DNA of 64,000 nucleotides from Streptomyces sp. NBC_00539 (lineage in GTDB: Bacteria; Actinomycetota; Actinomycetes; Streptomycetales; Streptomycetaceae). Made by a program: the position numbers and the translations under genes. Where the stretch lies: assembly GCF_036346105.1 (NCBI RefSeq), contig NZ_CP107811.1, positions 4,669,501 to 4,733,500 on the forward strand, written 5' to 3'. The first letter of the stretch is position 1. Each line of letters begins with the position of its first letter. Under the pieces are notes generated by a model. It was not told the DNA's origin and ran no database searches. It saw only the letters and a program-made list of their open reading frames with translations. Shown piece by piece: positions 40,337 to 50,784 of the stretch.

Positions 40337-41368
40337 ATGGAGCCCCGCACGCACCGCGTCGTCGTCCTCGCCCTCGCCGGACTGCTGCCCTTCGAGCTCG
40401 GCATCCCGCACCGGATCTTCGGCCGCGCCAAGGATCCGGCCGGACGTCCGCTGTACGAGATCCTCACCTGCGGCCTGTCCGCGGGACAGGTGCCCACCGA
40501 CGCCGACTTCGCGGTCCACGTCGAGCACGGACCGGAGCTGCTCGCCACGGCCGACACGGTCGTGGTGCCGGCCTCGTACGAGCTCGGGCCGGTGTACGAG
40601 CACGGCAGGCTCACGGACGAACTCGCCGCCGCGCTGGCCCACATCCGGCCCGGAACCCGGCTCGTCTCCATCTGTACGGGCGGCTACGTCCTGGCCGCCG
40701 CCGGGTACCTGGACGGCCGGCGCGCCACGACGCACTGGGCGTCCGCCACGCACTTCCAGCGGCTGTTCCCCGAGGTGCTCGTCGACGCCGACGTGCTCTA
40801 CACCGACGACGGGGACGTCCTCACCTCCGCCGGGGTCGCCGCCGGCATCGACCTGTGCCTGCACATCGTGCGCCGCGACCACGGCGCGGCCGTCGCCAAC
40901 GAGGTGGCCCGGCGGACGGTGGTGCCGCCCCACCGGGACGGCGGGCAGGCCCAGTTCACGGAGCGCCCGGTGCCCGAGCCGCAGCTGGCCAGCACCACCG
41001 CCGCGCGGGCCTGGGTGCTGGAGCGGCTGCACGAGCCGGTCCGGCTGAGCGACCTGGCCCGGCAGGAGGCCGTGTCGGTACGGACGTTCACGCGCCGGTT
41101 CCGCGAGGAGGCCGGGGTGAGCCCCGGCGAGTGGATCGTCGCGCAACGGGTGGAGCGGGCCCGGCGGTTGCTGGAGCGGACGGAGCTGCCGATGGAACAG
41201 GTGGCGCGGGAGACGGGGTTCGGTACGGCGCAGTCGCTGCGCAAGCACGTACGGGCCGCCCTGGGGGTCAGCCCGACGGCCTACCGCAGGACGTTCCGGG
41301 CCGACGCCGACTGCGACTTGCTGCCATCTTCTGATGGCCCATCAGTCGATGTGGGGGCCGCACATTGA
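40337..41368 (+). CDS. GlxA family AraC-type transcriptional regulator
   Basis: 343 residues. The N-terminal DJ-1/PfpI-like domain (about 1-190) carries SICTGGYVLAAAGYLDGRRATTHW with the conserved cysteine. The C-terminal AraC helix-turn-helix pair (about 225-320) includes LSDLARQEAVSVRTFTRRF and VARETGFGTAQSLRKHVRAALG. Such regulators sense small metabolites. It is divergent from the MFS transporter, the usual layout for a local regulator and its target. The ATG at 40337 has TATGAT just upstream and no Shine-Dalgarno. Confidence 0.9.
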   Translation: MEPRTHRVVVLALAGLLPFELGIPHRIFGRAKDPAGRPLYEILTCGLSAGQVPTDADFAVHVEHGPELLATADTVVVPASYELGPVYEHGRLTDELAAALAHIRPGTRLVSICTGGYVLAAAGYLDGRRATTHWASATHFQRLFPEVLVDADVLYTDDGDVLTSAGVAAGIDLCLHIVRRDHGAAVANEVARRTVVPPHRDGGQAQFTERPVPEPQLASTTAARAWVLERLHEPVRLSDLARQEAVSVRTFTRRFREEAGVSPGEWIVAQRVERARRLLERTELPMEQVARETGFGTAQSLRKHVRAALGVSPTAYRRTFRADADCDLLPSSDGPSVDVGAAH

Positions 41369-41427
41369 CTTCTCCCGCCCACCGCCCCTGAATGGCCCCC
41401 GGGCCGGACCAACCCAGGGGGCGGGCA

Positions 41428-42763
41428 GTGGGGACAGCGGCGCGCAGCACGAGAGGGCCGGTGGCGCTCGCCGGCCTGGCCGTCCTCGCGGCCGTCACAG
41501 GGGGAGCGCTGGGTGCCCCGGCCGCCGCCGAAGAGGGAACGGCCCCGGGGCGGGTCGAGTTCCCCACGCACTGCCTGCCGCCCCAGGAAGCCGGGCTGCC
41601 GCCCGCCGAGGGGCCCACCGCGGCCCGGATCACCGCCGACGATCCGGCGCCGAAGGTCGGCGACACCGTCACCGTGACCTACCAGCTGGCCGCGACCCCG
41701 GCCGTCAACCCCGTCCCCGGCGCGCTGCCCGCCGACGTACTCACCCCCACCGGGGCGGGTCGTGCTCGGGGGCGCGCAGCAGGGCGAGCTCACCGTCGTC
41801 GGCGCCCCGCGCAACGACCCCGTACCGGCGGGGGAGGAGCTGCCCGGGGTGACCATGACCGGCACCTTCACCGTCACCGCACCCGGCGCGATCACCCTCG
41901 CCCCGGGCGGCTACACCCTGCACACCCGGCACCTGGGCGACCTGGACACCGTCTGCACCCCGGCCGCGCCCGCGCCCGTATCGGAACGCCTGACCGCCAC
42001 CCCGCTGCCGAGGGCCAACCTGCGCGCCCTGACGCTGGGGTCCGCCCACGGGAAACCCGGTGCGGCGGTCGAAGTCTCCGGCACCGGCTTCGCCCCGGGC
42101 GCGGCCGTCACCGTGGCGGGCCGCGCGGGAGTCGCCGAGACCGCCGACCGGGTGGCCGCCACGGCCGACGGGGCGGGCGAGGTCCGGGCGGAGCTGCCCG
42201 TCAGGGACAGGGCGACGACGGGCGTGGTGGCGTACGAAGGCACCGGGTGGTCGGCGCAGCGGGGCTCCGGCGTCGCGGCGTACACGGTCATCGCCGCCGT
42301 CGCCGTGCCGCCCGGGGCGCAGGAGGTGACGGCGGTGGTGGAGCCGGGCGCGCTGGCGATGACGCAGGCCGGGGATTCCGTCACCCTGGGCGGAGTCCCC
42401 TACGGCGACGGGGGCGCGGCGCCCGGCCGGATCGGCACCGTCACCGTCAAGGACGCCCGGGGCGGCCCCGCGGGGTGGTCGCTGGTCGGCAAGGTCACCG
42501 ACTTCACGGGGCCGGGCGGTGTGCGCATCCCGGGGGCGTCCCTGTCGTGGACGCCGAGCTGCACGGCGGCTCCGGGCAGCCCCAGCCGGTGCTTGGCGGG
42601 CAGCCCCGGGGTGGTGGGCGCCGAGGGCGCCGTCCTCGCCTCGGCCCCCGACGCGGCGGTGGTGGGCGGCACGTTCACCGTCGACGCGGGAGTGGAGCTC
42701 CGGGTACCGCCGTACACCCCGCCCGGGGCGTACACGGCGGTCCTGACGCTGACCCTGTCGTGA
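41428..42763 (+). pseudogene. WxL-domain-like exported surface protein, frameshifted
   Basis: Two frames join into one protein. The first (from GTG 41428, with AGGGGG upstream) gives a signal peptide (GLAVLAAVTGGALGAPAAA) and a beta-rich segment ending ADVLTPTG near 41754. The second resumes with VVLGGAQQGELTVVG and runs to the TGA at 42761-42763. Removing one G from the run at 41752-41755 restores a single frame of about 444 residues. The C-terminal part has W-S-L followed by VTDFTGPGG, IPGASLSW, and an ending PGAYTAVLTLTLS, which resembles a WxL cell-wall-binding domain. The last bases overlap the next gene as GTGA. Could be a true pseudogene or a sequence error. Confidence 0.7.
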
Positions 42764-43692
42764 ACGGCGCCGCCGCGCGGTGGGTGGCCGGCGCCCTGGC
42801 CCTGCTCGGGGCGCTGCTGGCGGGCGCCGCCGGGACGGCGTGGGGCGCCGACAACGGGGAGTGGTCCGTACTGCCCGCCGCCAACGCCGTCGGGCAGCGC
42901 CCGTACTTCTACCTCGCCGCCGCCCCCGGAACCACCGTCCGGGACGTCGTCACCGTCACCAACCGGACCGGCCGGCCCCGCACCTTCCGCCTCTACGCCG
43001 CCGACGCCTACAACACCGCCCGCGACGGCGGCTTCGCCGTGCGCGGCCCCGACGAGCCGCGCCGCGCCACCGCCGCCTGGACCGCACTCGCCCGGGACCG
43101 GGTGACCGTCCCGGCCCGGGGCTCGGCAGGCGTCGCCCTGACCGTCACCGTCCCGGAGCGGGCCGAGCCCGGGGACCACCCCGGCGCCGTCGTCGCCCTG
43201 GAGGACGAGCCGGCCGCGACCACCTCCGACCCCGGCATCGGGGTGCGACGGGCCGTCGCCGCCCGCCTCTACCTCCGGGTCACCGGACCCACCGCCCCCG
43301 CACTCGCCGTCCGGGACGTCCGGGTCCGCGCCGACGGCGACGGCGCGGAGATCACGTACGCCCTCCGCAACCTCGGCAACGTCACCCTCCGGCCCCGCAT
43401 CACCCTCACCGCCACCGGCACGGCAGGCCGAACCCCGGCGGCCCTCCCGCTCGGCGGCCCGCCGGCGGAGCTGCTGCCCGGCCAGGAGGTGCGGCTGCGC
43501 AGCCGGTGGGCCGATCCGCCCGCCCTGGAATGGGCCCGGCTGACCGTGCGGGCCGACGACGCCGGAGCGAGCGCCGAAGGCACCGCCGACTACGCGCGCC
43601 ACCCCCGGCTCACGGCCGCTCTGGCCGCCGCTCTGGCCCTCGCGGCCGTGGCCTGGTCGGCGCTGGGAGCGGCATCGGGGAGAATGGCCCGT
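42760..43692 (+). CDS. DUF916/WxL peptidoglycan-domain-like membrane protein, open in frame into era
   Basis: About 311 residues before the era start. A signal peptide (ALALLGALLAGAAGTAWG) precedes an immunoglobulin-like domain with ANAVGQRPYFYLAAAPGTTVRDVVTVTNRTG, typical of DUF916-type partners of WxL proteins. A second beta domain (ITYALRNLGNVTLRPRITL) and one C-terminal membrane helix (LTAALAAALALAAVAWSALG) follow. The GTG start overlaps the WxL-like gene's stop. There is no stop codon between the helix and the era ATG, so translation would continue into Era. In the +2 frame a TGA at 43694-43696 would give the usual ATGA overlap, hinting at a one-base indel near the 3' end. Confidence 0.65.
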
Positions 43693-44634
43693 ATGAGCGA
43701 TCGTTCCCCCGAGCCCACCGCCCCGCACCGCGCGGGCTTCGCCTGCTTCGTCGGCCGCCCCAACGCGGGCAAGTCGACCCTGACCAACGCGCTCGTGGGC
43801 ACCAAGGTCGCGATCACCTCGAACCGGCCGCAGACCACCCGCCACACCGTTCGCGGCATCGTGCACCGGCCCGACGCCCAGCTGGTGCTGGTCGACACCC
43901 CCGGCCTCCACAAGCCGCGCACCCTGCTCGGCGAGCGCCTCAACGACGTCGTCCGGACCACGTGGGCCGAGGTCGACGTCATCGGCTTCTGCCTGCCGGC
44001 CGACCAGAAGCTGGGCCCCGGCGACAAGTTCATCGCGAAGGAACTCGCGGGGATCAAGAAGACCCCCAAGATCGCCATCGTGACCAAGACCGACCTGGTC
44101 GAATCCAAGCAGCTGGCCGAGCAGCTCCTGGCCATCCACCAGCTGGGCGCGGAGCTCGGCTTCGAGTGGGCCGAGATCGTCCCCGTGTCGGCGGTCGGCG
44201 ACAGCCAGGTCCAGCTGCTCGCGGACCTCATCGCGCCGCTGCTGCCGGAGAGCCCGCCGCTGTACCCCGAGGGCGACCTCACCGACGAACCCGAGATGGT
44301 GATGGTCGCGGAACTCATCCGCGAGGCCGCGCTGGAGGGCGTGCGCGACGAGCTCCCGCACTCGATCGCGGTGGTCGTGGAGGAGATGATCCCCCGGGAG
44401 AACCGTCCGGCGGACCGCCCGCTGCTCGACATCCACGCGAACGTCTACATCGAGCGGCCCAGCCAGAAGGGCATCATCATCGGCCCGAAGGGCTCCCGCC
44501 TCAAGGAGGTCGGGATGAAGTCGCGCAAGCACATCGAGGCGCTGCTCGGCACGCCCGTCTTCCTCGACCTGCACGTGAAGGTGGCGAAGGACTGGCAGCG
44601 GGACCCGAAGCAGCTGCGCAAGCTGGGCTTCTGA
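43693..44634 (+). CDS. era: GTPase Era, 16S rRNA assembly factor
   Basis: 313 residues from ATG at 43693 (MSDRSPEP). Essential GTPase that binds the 16S rRNA 3' end and the membrane. The G motifs GRPNAGKST, DTPGLHKP and TKTDLVE and the C-terminal KH domain with IIIGPKGSRLKEVG are intact. GAGAAT (43680-43685) ends 7 bases before the start, suggesting its own leaderless promoter inside the end of the upstream gene. The upstream frame is open into Era without a stop. A bidirectional hairpin follows. Confidence 0.96.
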   Translation: MSDRSPEPTAPHRAGFACFVGRPNAGKSTLTNALVGTKVAITSNRPQTTRHTVRGIVHRPDAQLVLVDTPGLHKPRTLLGERLNDVVRTTWAEVDVIGFCLPADQKLGPGDKFIAKELAGIKKTPKIAIVTKTDLVESKQLAEQLLAIHQLGAELGFEWAEIVPVSAVGDSQVQLLADLIAPLLPESPPLYPEGDLTDEPEMVMVAELIREAALEGVRDELPHSIAVVVEEMIPRENRPADRPLLDIHANVYIERPSQKGIIIGPKGSRLKEVGMKSRKHIEALLGTPVFLDLHVKVAKDWQRDPKQLRKLGF

Positions 44635-44660
44635 TCTCCGAGGCGCGACCCGCCGGCGCA

Positions 44661-44694
44661 GCGGGCCGATGCGCACGGCCGGGGATCGGCCCGC
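44661..44694. terminator. Bidirectional hairpin between era and the methyltransferase
   Basis: GCGGGCCGAT and ATCGGCCCGC arms, 14-base loop, in the gap of the two convergent genes, ending right at the methyltransferase stop. Confidence 0.6.
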
Positions 44695-45387
44695 CTACGG
44701 CAGTCGCCGGACCTTGACCGCGTTGTCGGTGCGCGTGCCGGGGTTGCCGTCGGGGCGGGTCTGGACGCGCTCGTGTTCCGCCGCGAGCAGCACCTCCCAC
44801 TCGCCCTGCGGCAGCTCCAGCGAAGCCACCACCTCGTCCGGGGCCGGGAAGTGCACGCGGTGGTCTGGGTGCTCGTGCCAGGCCGGCCAGCCCGCGTGGC
44901 CGGCGATCAGCAGGATGCCGCCCGGGGCGACGGCCGCGGCGGCCCTGCGCAGGATCCGCTCGCGCGGGAAGTCCCCGTAGGAGTGCAGGAAGCAGGCGGA
45001 GACGAGGTCGAACTCCCCGTCCGGGAACGAGACCGCGAAGTCGTGGCGCTGCCAGTCGACCCGGTCGCCGACCCCGGCCTCCTTCGCGTGGGCCTCCGCC
45101 CGTTCCAGCGCGACGCCGGAGATGTCGGTCGCGGTGACCCGCCAGCCCTGCCGGGCCAGCCACACCGCGTCGGCGCCCTCGCCGCAGCCGAGGTCCAGGG
45201 CGCGGCCGGGGGTGAGTCCCCCGGTCTCCCGGACCAGGACGGCGTTGGGGTTGCCGCTCCACACCCGGTCGCTCTCGCGGTAGCGGGAGTCCCAGTACTC
45301 CTCACCACCCTCGGCGGCGGGGTCGGGGGTGTTTCCGGCGGGTCCGGTGTGTGCGGCGTGCGTGGTGCGGTCGGGTTCTTCGGGCAT
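44695..45387 (-). CDS. Class I SAM-dependent methyltransferase
   Basis: 230 residues. SAM-binding motif I is ALDLGCGEGADAVWLA, with motif II VTATDISGVALERA and the later FDLVSACFLHSYGDFPRE. EEYWDSRYRESDRVWSGNPN near the N-terminus resembles thiopurine/tellurite-type methyltransferases. The substrate is not readable. It is the last of four minus-strand genes (M4 protease, inhibitor, GNAT, methyltransferase), 110 bases after the GNAT gene, so it may have its own promoter. Confidence 0.88.
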   Translation of the reverse strand: MPEEPDRTTHAAHTGPAGNTPDPAAEGGEEYWDSRYRESDRVWSGNPNAVLVRETGGLTPGRALDLGCGEGADAVWLARQGWRVTATDISGVALERAEAHAKEAGVGDRVDWQRHDFAVSFPDGEFDLVSACFLHSYGDFPRERILRRAAAAVAPGGILLIAGHAGWPAWHEHPDHRVHFPAPDEVVASLELPQGEWEVLLAAEHERVQTRPDGNPGTRTDNAVKVRRLP

Positions 45388-45497
45388 CGGCGTCTCTCTT
45401 CCCGGGGTACGTGGACACGTGCGGTTGCGCTACGCCGATGGTCCGCCCGGCCGGGGCGGGCGGGCAAACATCCTTGCCGTTCCGGCAAATGCCGTAC

Positions 45498-46319
45498 TCA
45501 GGCGCCGTCCGCCGCCGGGGGTTCCGCGATCAGTGCCGTTGCGACCCGGCGGAAGCCGGCCCGCCCGTAGATCCGGGCCACGTCCTCGTCGCCCGCGGAC
45601 AGGAACACCGTACGGACGCCCCGCGCGAGCGCCTCCGTGACCAGCGCCGCCGTCACCGCGAGGGCCAGCCCCTGGCGGCGGGCCGCCGGGAGGGTGCCGA
45701 CGCCGACGATCTCGGCCACGTCGCCGACCGGGTTGTACTGGCCCGAGCACAGCACCACCCCGTCCCGCTCGGCGGCGGCCATCACGGTGCGGCCCGACGC
45801 GATCATCGCCGCGATCGAGGCGCGGCGTACCTCCACCGCCGGATCCGCGGTCGCCGCGGCGAGTTCCGCCGGGCCGGCCTCGCCCACTTCCGTCCCCCGG
45901 GCCGCGAAGGCGAGCATCGGCACCGTCAGGGCCGCCGCCAGCCGGGGGTCGTCGGCGCCGAGCACGTGGGCGGCCCCGGGCTGCGGCGGGAGCGGTTCGG
46001 CCGTGTCCAGCACCATGAGCGGGTGGGCGTGGACGTGGAGCCCCGCGGCCTCCACCGACGCGCGCAGGGAGGGGTTGTTTTCGGCCACCCATTCGAATGC
46101 CTCGGGCACTTCGAGCTCCCGCTGGCGGGCCAGGACCCGCTCGACGTCCGCGACCGAGGCCTCGGCGCCGCCGAGCGTGGGCCGCGCGTAGTACGCCCAG
46201 CCGTCGCCCTCCTGCACGAAGAGCGTCAGCGGCCCGAAGTCCTCCGCGCGGGCGCCGCCCCCGCGCGGCACGGCGTCGTAATACTGCTCCAGCGAAATCA
46301 AGATCGTTTGAGTGGCCAT
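45498..46319 (-). CDS. GNAT family N-acetyltransferase
   Basis: 273 residues from ATG at 46319 (MATQTILISLEQYYDAVPR); an ATG 12 bases upstream is possible. The C-terminal GNAT domain has the acetyl-CoA loop VGVGTLPAARRQGLALAVTAALV and the later VARIYGRAGFRRV. The N-terminal half is a degenerate second GNAT-like lobe. The acceptor is unknown. It starts 57 bases downstream of the inhibitor gene on the same strand. Confidence 0.87.
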   Translation of the reverse strand: MATQTILISLEQYYDAVPRGGGARAEDFGPLTLFVQEGDGWAYYARPTLGGAEASVADVERVLARQRELEVPEAFEWVAENNPSLRASVEAAGLHVHAHPLMVLDTAEPLPPQPGAAHVLGADDPRLAAALTVPMLAFAARGTEVGEAGPAELAAATADPAVEVRRASIAAMIASGRTVMAAAERDGVVLCSGQYNPVGDVAEIVGVGTLPAARRQGLALAVTAALVTEALARGVRTVFLSAGDEDVARIYGRAGFRRVATALIAEPPAADGA

Positions 46320-46376
46320 CTGGTCATCCAAACAAAGCCGCCGCTGCCGGGCATCCGAATTCCCGGGCGGGCGCCG

Positions 46377-46646
46377 CTACGCGCCCTCCTTGAGCACGCG
46401 CATGATCAGGCTCCGCTGGGCCTCCGACAGGTACGGCTCGGCGCAGGACACGGTCCTGCCGTCCACCGTGATCCGGTACGAGAACCCGTCCCGCACCCGG
46501 TCCGCCCCGTGCCCCGGCGGACCGGGCCGCAGCGCCAGCAGCGCCAGAGCCCGCCACTCGTTCTCGTCCGGCCGGCCCGAGGTGTCCACCTCGACCCGGC
46601 GCTCGATGCCCGCGAAGCCGCCCGTCCGTACCACCAGAATCCGCAT
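46377..46646 (-). CDS. Emfourin-type (protealysin) metalloprotease inhibitor
   Basis: 89 residues. The N-terminus MRILVVRTGGFAGIERRVEVD fits the emfourin family, small proteins that block protealysin-like M4 proteases and are encoded beside them. The rest (DGFSYRITVDG, LSEAQRSLIMRVLKEGA) is the typical beta-rich core plus C-terminal helix. It starts 10 bases after the M4 protease stop, with GAGGG as ribosome site, so both come from one mRNA. It has no signal peptide, so inhibition would happen in the cytosol. Confidence 0.8.
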   Translation of the reverse strand: MRILVVRTGGFAGIERRVEVDTSGRPDENEWRALALLALRPGPPGHGADRVRDGFSYRITVDGRTVSCAEPYLSEAQRSLIMRVLKEGA

Positions 46647-46656
46647 GTCGGCCCTC

Positions 46657-47721
46657 TTACCCCAGGCCGACCGCCGACCACGCCTTCTGCATCGCCTGGT
46701 GTTCCGCGCCGCCTTCCCCGTACCGGGCGACGGCCGCCGCCGTGGAGAGCCGGGCGAAGTCGGCGAAGTCGGCGTCGGAGGCCAGTGCGCCGCCGGTCAG
46801 CGTGTCGTACCAGATCCGCCCGGCCCGCTCCCAGGCCTTGCCGCCCAGCTCGCTCGCCACGATGTAGAACGCGTGGTTGGGAATGCCGGAGTTGATGTGT
46901 ACGCCGCCGTTGTCGCTGTGCGTGGTGACGTAGCCGTCCATCGTCGCGGGCTGCGGGTCCTTGCCGAGCTCGTCGTCGTCGTACGCCGTCCCCGGCGCCT
47001 TCATCGAGCGCAGCGCCACCCCGGTGACGGCCGGTCCGAGCAGGCCGGCGCCGATCAGCCAGTCCGCCTGGTCGGCCGTCTGCCCCAGCGAGTACTGCTT
47101 GATCAGGGAGCCGAACACGTCCGACATCGACTCGTTCAGCGCGCCCGACTGGCCCCGGTATTCGAGGTTGGCCGTGTACTGGGTGACGCCGTGGGTCAGC
47201 TCGTGCCCGATCACGTCCACGGACACCGTGAAGTCGAGGAAGAGGTCGCCGTCCCCGTCGCCGAAGACCATCTGGCGGCCGTCCCAGAAGGCGTTGTCGT
47301 AGTCCTCGCCGTAGTGGACGCTCGCGTCCAGCGGCAGGCCGGCGTCGTCGATGGAGTGGCGCCCGAACCCCTTGAGGAACAGGTCGTACGTGGCTCCCAG
47401 CCCCGCGTACGCGCGGTTGACGCTGGCGTCGCCGGTCGCCTCCCCGCCCTCGCCGCGCACCTTCGTGCCCGGCAGCCGGGTGCGGTGCCCGGCGTCGTAG
47501 ACCGTCCGCTGCGGCTCGTCGGAGACGGGTGCGGCGAGCGGCGGGGCGATGCCCCGGACGGTGGTGATCCGGCGGCGGGTGCGCAGGGCGGCGTCGTGTT
47601 CCAGGGTCCGCTGGGCGGTGTCGGCGCGGCGGGCGTGCCCGGAGCGGGCGATCCGGTCGAGGAGGTGGGGAGGCACGACCGTGCAGAAGACGGGGAGTGA
47701 GGGGCGCAGAGTGGCATCCAT
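46657..47721 (-). CDS. M4 family metalloprotease, protealysin-like
   Basis: 354 residues from ATG at 47721 (MDATLRPSLPVFCTVVPPHLL). The zinc motif HELTH is at residues 173-177, the third ligand in NESMSDVFG, and the catalytic His in DNGGVHINSGIPNHAFY. There is no signal peptide and the propeptide is short, starting with a C-T-V-V-P-P-H-L-L segment typical of protealysin-type enzymes. These often act inside the cell or leave without Sec. An emfourin-type inhibitor gene follows at once. A GTGAC-N6-GTCAC repeat (47741-47756) lies just upstream. Confidence 0.92.
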   Translation of the reverse strand: MDATLRPSLPVFCTVVPPHLLDRIARSGHARRADTAQRTLEHDAALRTRRRITTVRGIAPPLAAPVSDEPQRTVYDAGHRTRLPGTKVRGEGGEATGDASVNRAYAGLGATYDLFLKGFGRHSIDDAGLPLDASVHYGEDYDNAFWDGRQMVFGDGDGDLFLDFTVSVDVIGHELTHGVTQYTANLEYRGQSGALNESMSDVFGSLIKQYSLGQTADQADWLIGAGLLGPAVTGVALRSMKAPGTAYDDDELGKDPQPATMDGYVTTHSDNGGVHINSGIPNHAFYIVASELGGKAWERAGRIWYDTLTGGALASDADFADFARLSTAAAVARYGEGGAEHQAMQKAWSAVGLG

Positions 47722-47740
47722 GTGCGCAATGTGGCAGTGC

Positions 47741-47756
47741 GTGACGATCCTGTCAC
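47741..47756. promoter_or_regulatory. Inverted repeat upstream of the M4 protease gene
   Basis: GTGAC, GATCCT, GTCAC: a short symmetric site ending 19 bases before the protease start. It is a candidate operator; the regulator is unknown. Confidence 0.4.
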
Positions 47757-47947
47757 TAATCGCGACCATGATTCATTCGGTTGTCTGAAAGCCGTCGCGT
47801 CGCGTTGACGGATCGACCGGACATCCCGTGGCTGCGACGGTGCATAACGAGTCTTAACTCACAAAGGGGTACAAAACGGACCAGGGGGTCTTGCATACTG
47901 AAACAGGTCCTCGCGTTACGGCGCGGCTCGGCTAGGCTCGGCCCATC

Positions 47948-47995
47948 ATGCGTTTCGGGCTGCTTCTCCTTAGCTGCCGCGGCGAGGGTCTGTAG
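47948..47995 (+). CDS. leuA leader peptide MRFGLLLLSCRGEGL
   Basis: A 15-codon ORF with four consecutive leucine codons (CTG CTT CTC CTT), ending TAG at 47993-47995, 102 bases before leuA. TAGGCT (47933-47938) ends 9 bases before its ATG. Leucine codon stalling is the expected sensor of leucine supply for leuA. Unlike the leuS leader, no terminator with a T-run follows, so the switch may act on RNA structure or translation instead. The stretch 47722-47947 holds no gene. Confidence 0.75.
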   Translation: MRFGLLLLSCRGEGL

Positions 47996-48001
47996 TCGTA
48001 G

Positions 48002-49861
<1,860 letters not shown>

Positions 49862-49890
49862 TCCCACCCGGTCCCACCGGCCGCGCGAGC

Positions 49891-49929
49891 GAACCCCGCA
49901 CCTCCCCCGGAGGCGCGGGGTTCCGCTTT
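49891..49929 (+). terminator. Intrinsic terminator after leuA
   Basis: GAACCCCGC and GCGGGGTTC arms, with inner CCTCC/GGAGG pairing, then CGCTTTTT. It starts about 30 bases after the leuA stop. Confidence 0.85.
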
Positions 49930-50088
49930 TTCCGGGCGGCGCCGCGCCTCGCGGTGGGGGCGCAGATCGGCCAACTCCGGTTCCCGGGCCAGGTTGTCTC
50001 GTCACACGCCTGACACACACTCACGGATGTGGCTAACATCACGCCCACCCGGCGATGGTGCCGTGGGGTCCGCATACGGAGGTGCGAC

Positions 50089-50784
50089 GTGCTGCCAGTT
50101 CGGGGTGGGGACGGCCGGAAACTGACCGTATGGGGCATCCGTACCACCTGGAGCACCGTGGCCGACGGGGAGTTCTTCTGCCCCGGCTGCGGCGGTGACC
50201 GCAACTACCGCAGGCGCACCGGCCGACGCCGCTTCGCGGTCCTCGGCGTGCCGCTGCTGCCGCGCGGATCCGCCGGGCCGGTGGTCGAGTGCCAGGCCTG
50301 CAAGGAGCGCTTCGGCACCGACGTGCTGGACCACCTGACCACCACCCGCTTCTCGGCGATGCTGCGCGACGCCGTGCACACCGTGACGCTGGCCGTCCTC
50401 GCCGCCGGCGGGACCACCTCGCGCAGCGCCCTGGAGGCGGCCGTGGCGGCCGTACGGGGCGCCGGGTTCCAGGACTGCACGCAGGAGCAGCTGGAGGCCG
50501 TGGTGGACGCCCTGGCGACCGACGAGGGGCGGCTGGGGCTGTACGACGGCCCGGAGTGCTGCGGGGCCGCGCTCTCGATAGAGCTCCACGAGGCGCTGGA
50601 ACCCCTCGCGCCGCACCTGGCCGGACCGGGTCGGGCGTCGCTCCTGCTCCAGGGCGCCCGGATCGCCCTCGCCGACGGGCCGTACATCCCGGCCGAGCGG
50701 GAGGTGCTGGCCACCGTGGGCGCGGCGCTGCGGATGGGAGCGGACGAGGTCGCCCGGCTGCTGTCGGCGGTCCGCGCCCCGTAG
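50089..50784 (+). CDS. TerB-domain protein with an N-terminal zinc ribbon
   Basis: 231 residues from GTG at 50089, with GGAGG six bases upstream. The N-terminus has two cysteine pairs (FFCPGCGGDRNYRRR and VVECQACKERF) that fit a zinc ribbon. The C-terminal half (about 90-230) is helical and resembles a TerB-type domain, ending GPYIPAEREVLATVGAALRMGADEVARLL. TerB proteins are linked to tellurite resistance and membrane stress; the function here is unknown. It stands alone between leuA and recO. Confidence 0.8.
   Translation: MLPVRGGDGRKLTVWGIRTTWSTVADGEFFCPGCGGDRNYRRRTGRRRFAVLGVPLLPRGSAGPVVECQACKERFGTDVLDHLTTTRFSAMLRDAVHTVTLAVLAAGGTTSRSALEAAVAAVRGAGFQDCTQEQLEAVVDALATDEGRLGLYDGPECCGAALSIELHEALEPLAPHLAGPGRASLLLQGARIALADGPYIPAEREVLATVGAALRMGADEVARLLSAVRAP

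Noticed and set aside
37343-41248. 1,301-codon minus-strand open frame
   Set aside because: It crosses several real genes on both strands in the wrong frame. The real minus-strand gene there is the MFS transporter.
42760-44634. Deliberate DUF916-Era fusion protein as the main call
   Set aside because: Era has its own start, normal length and a -10-like element. The missing stop may be an indel, so the two are listed separately and the fusion is kept as a finding.
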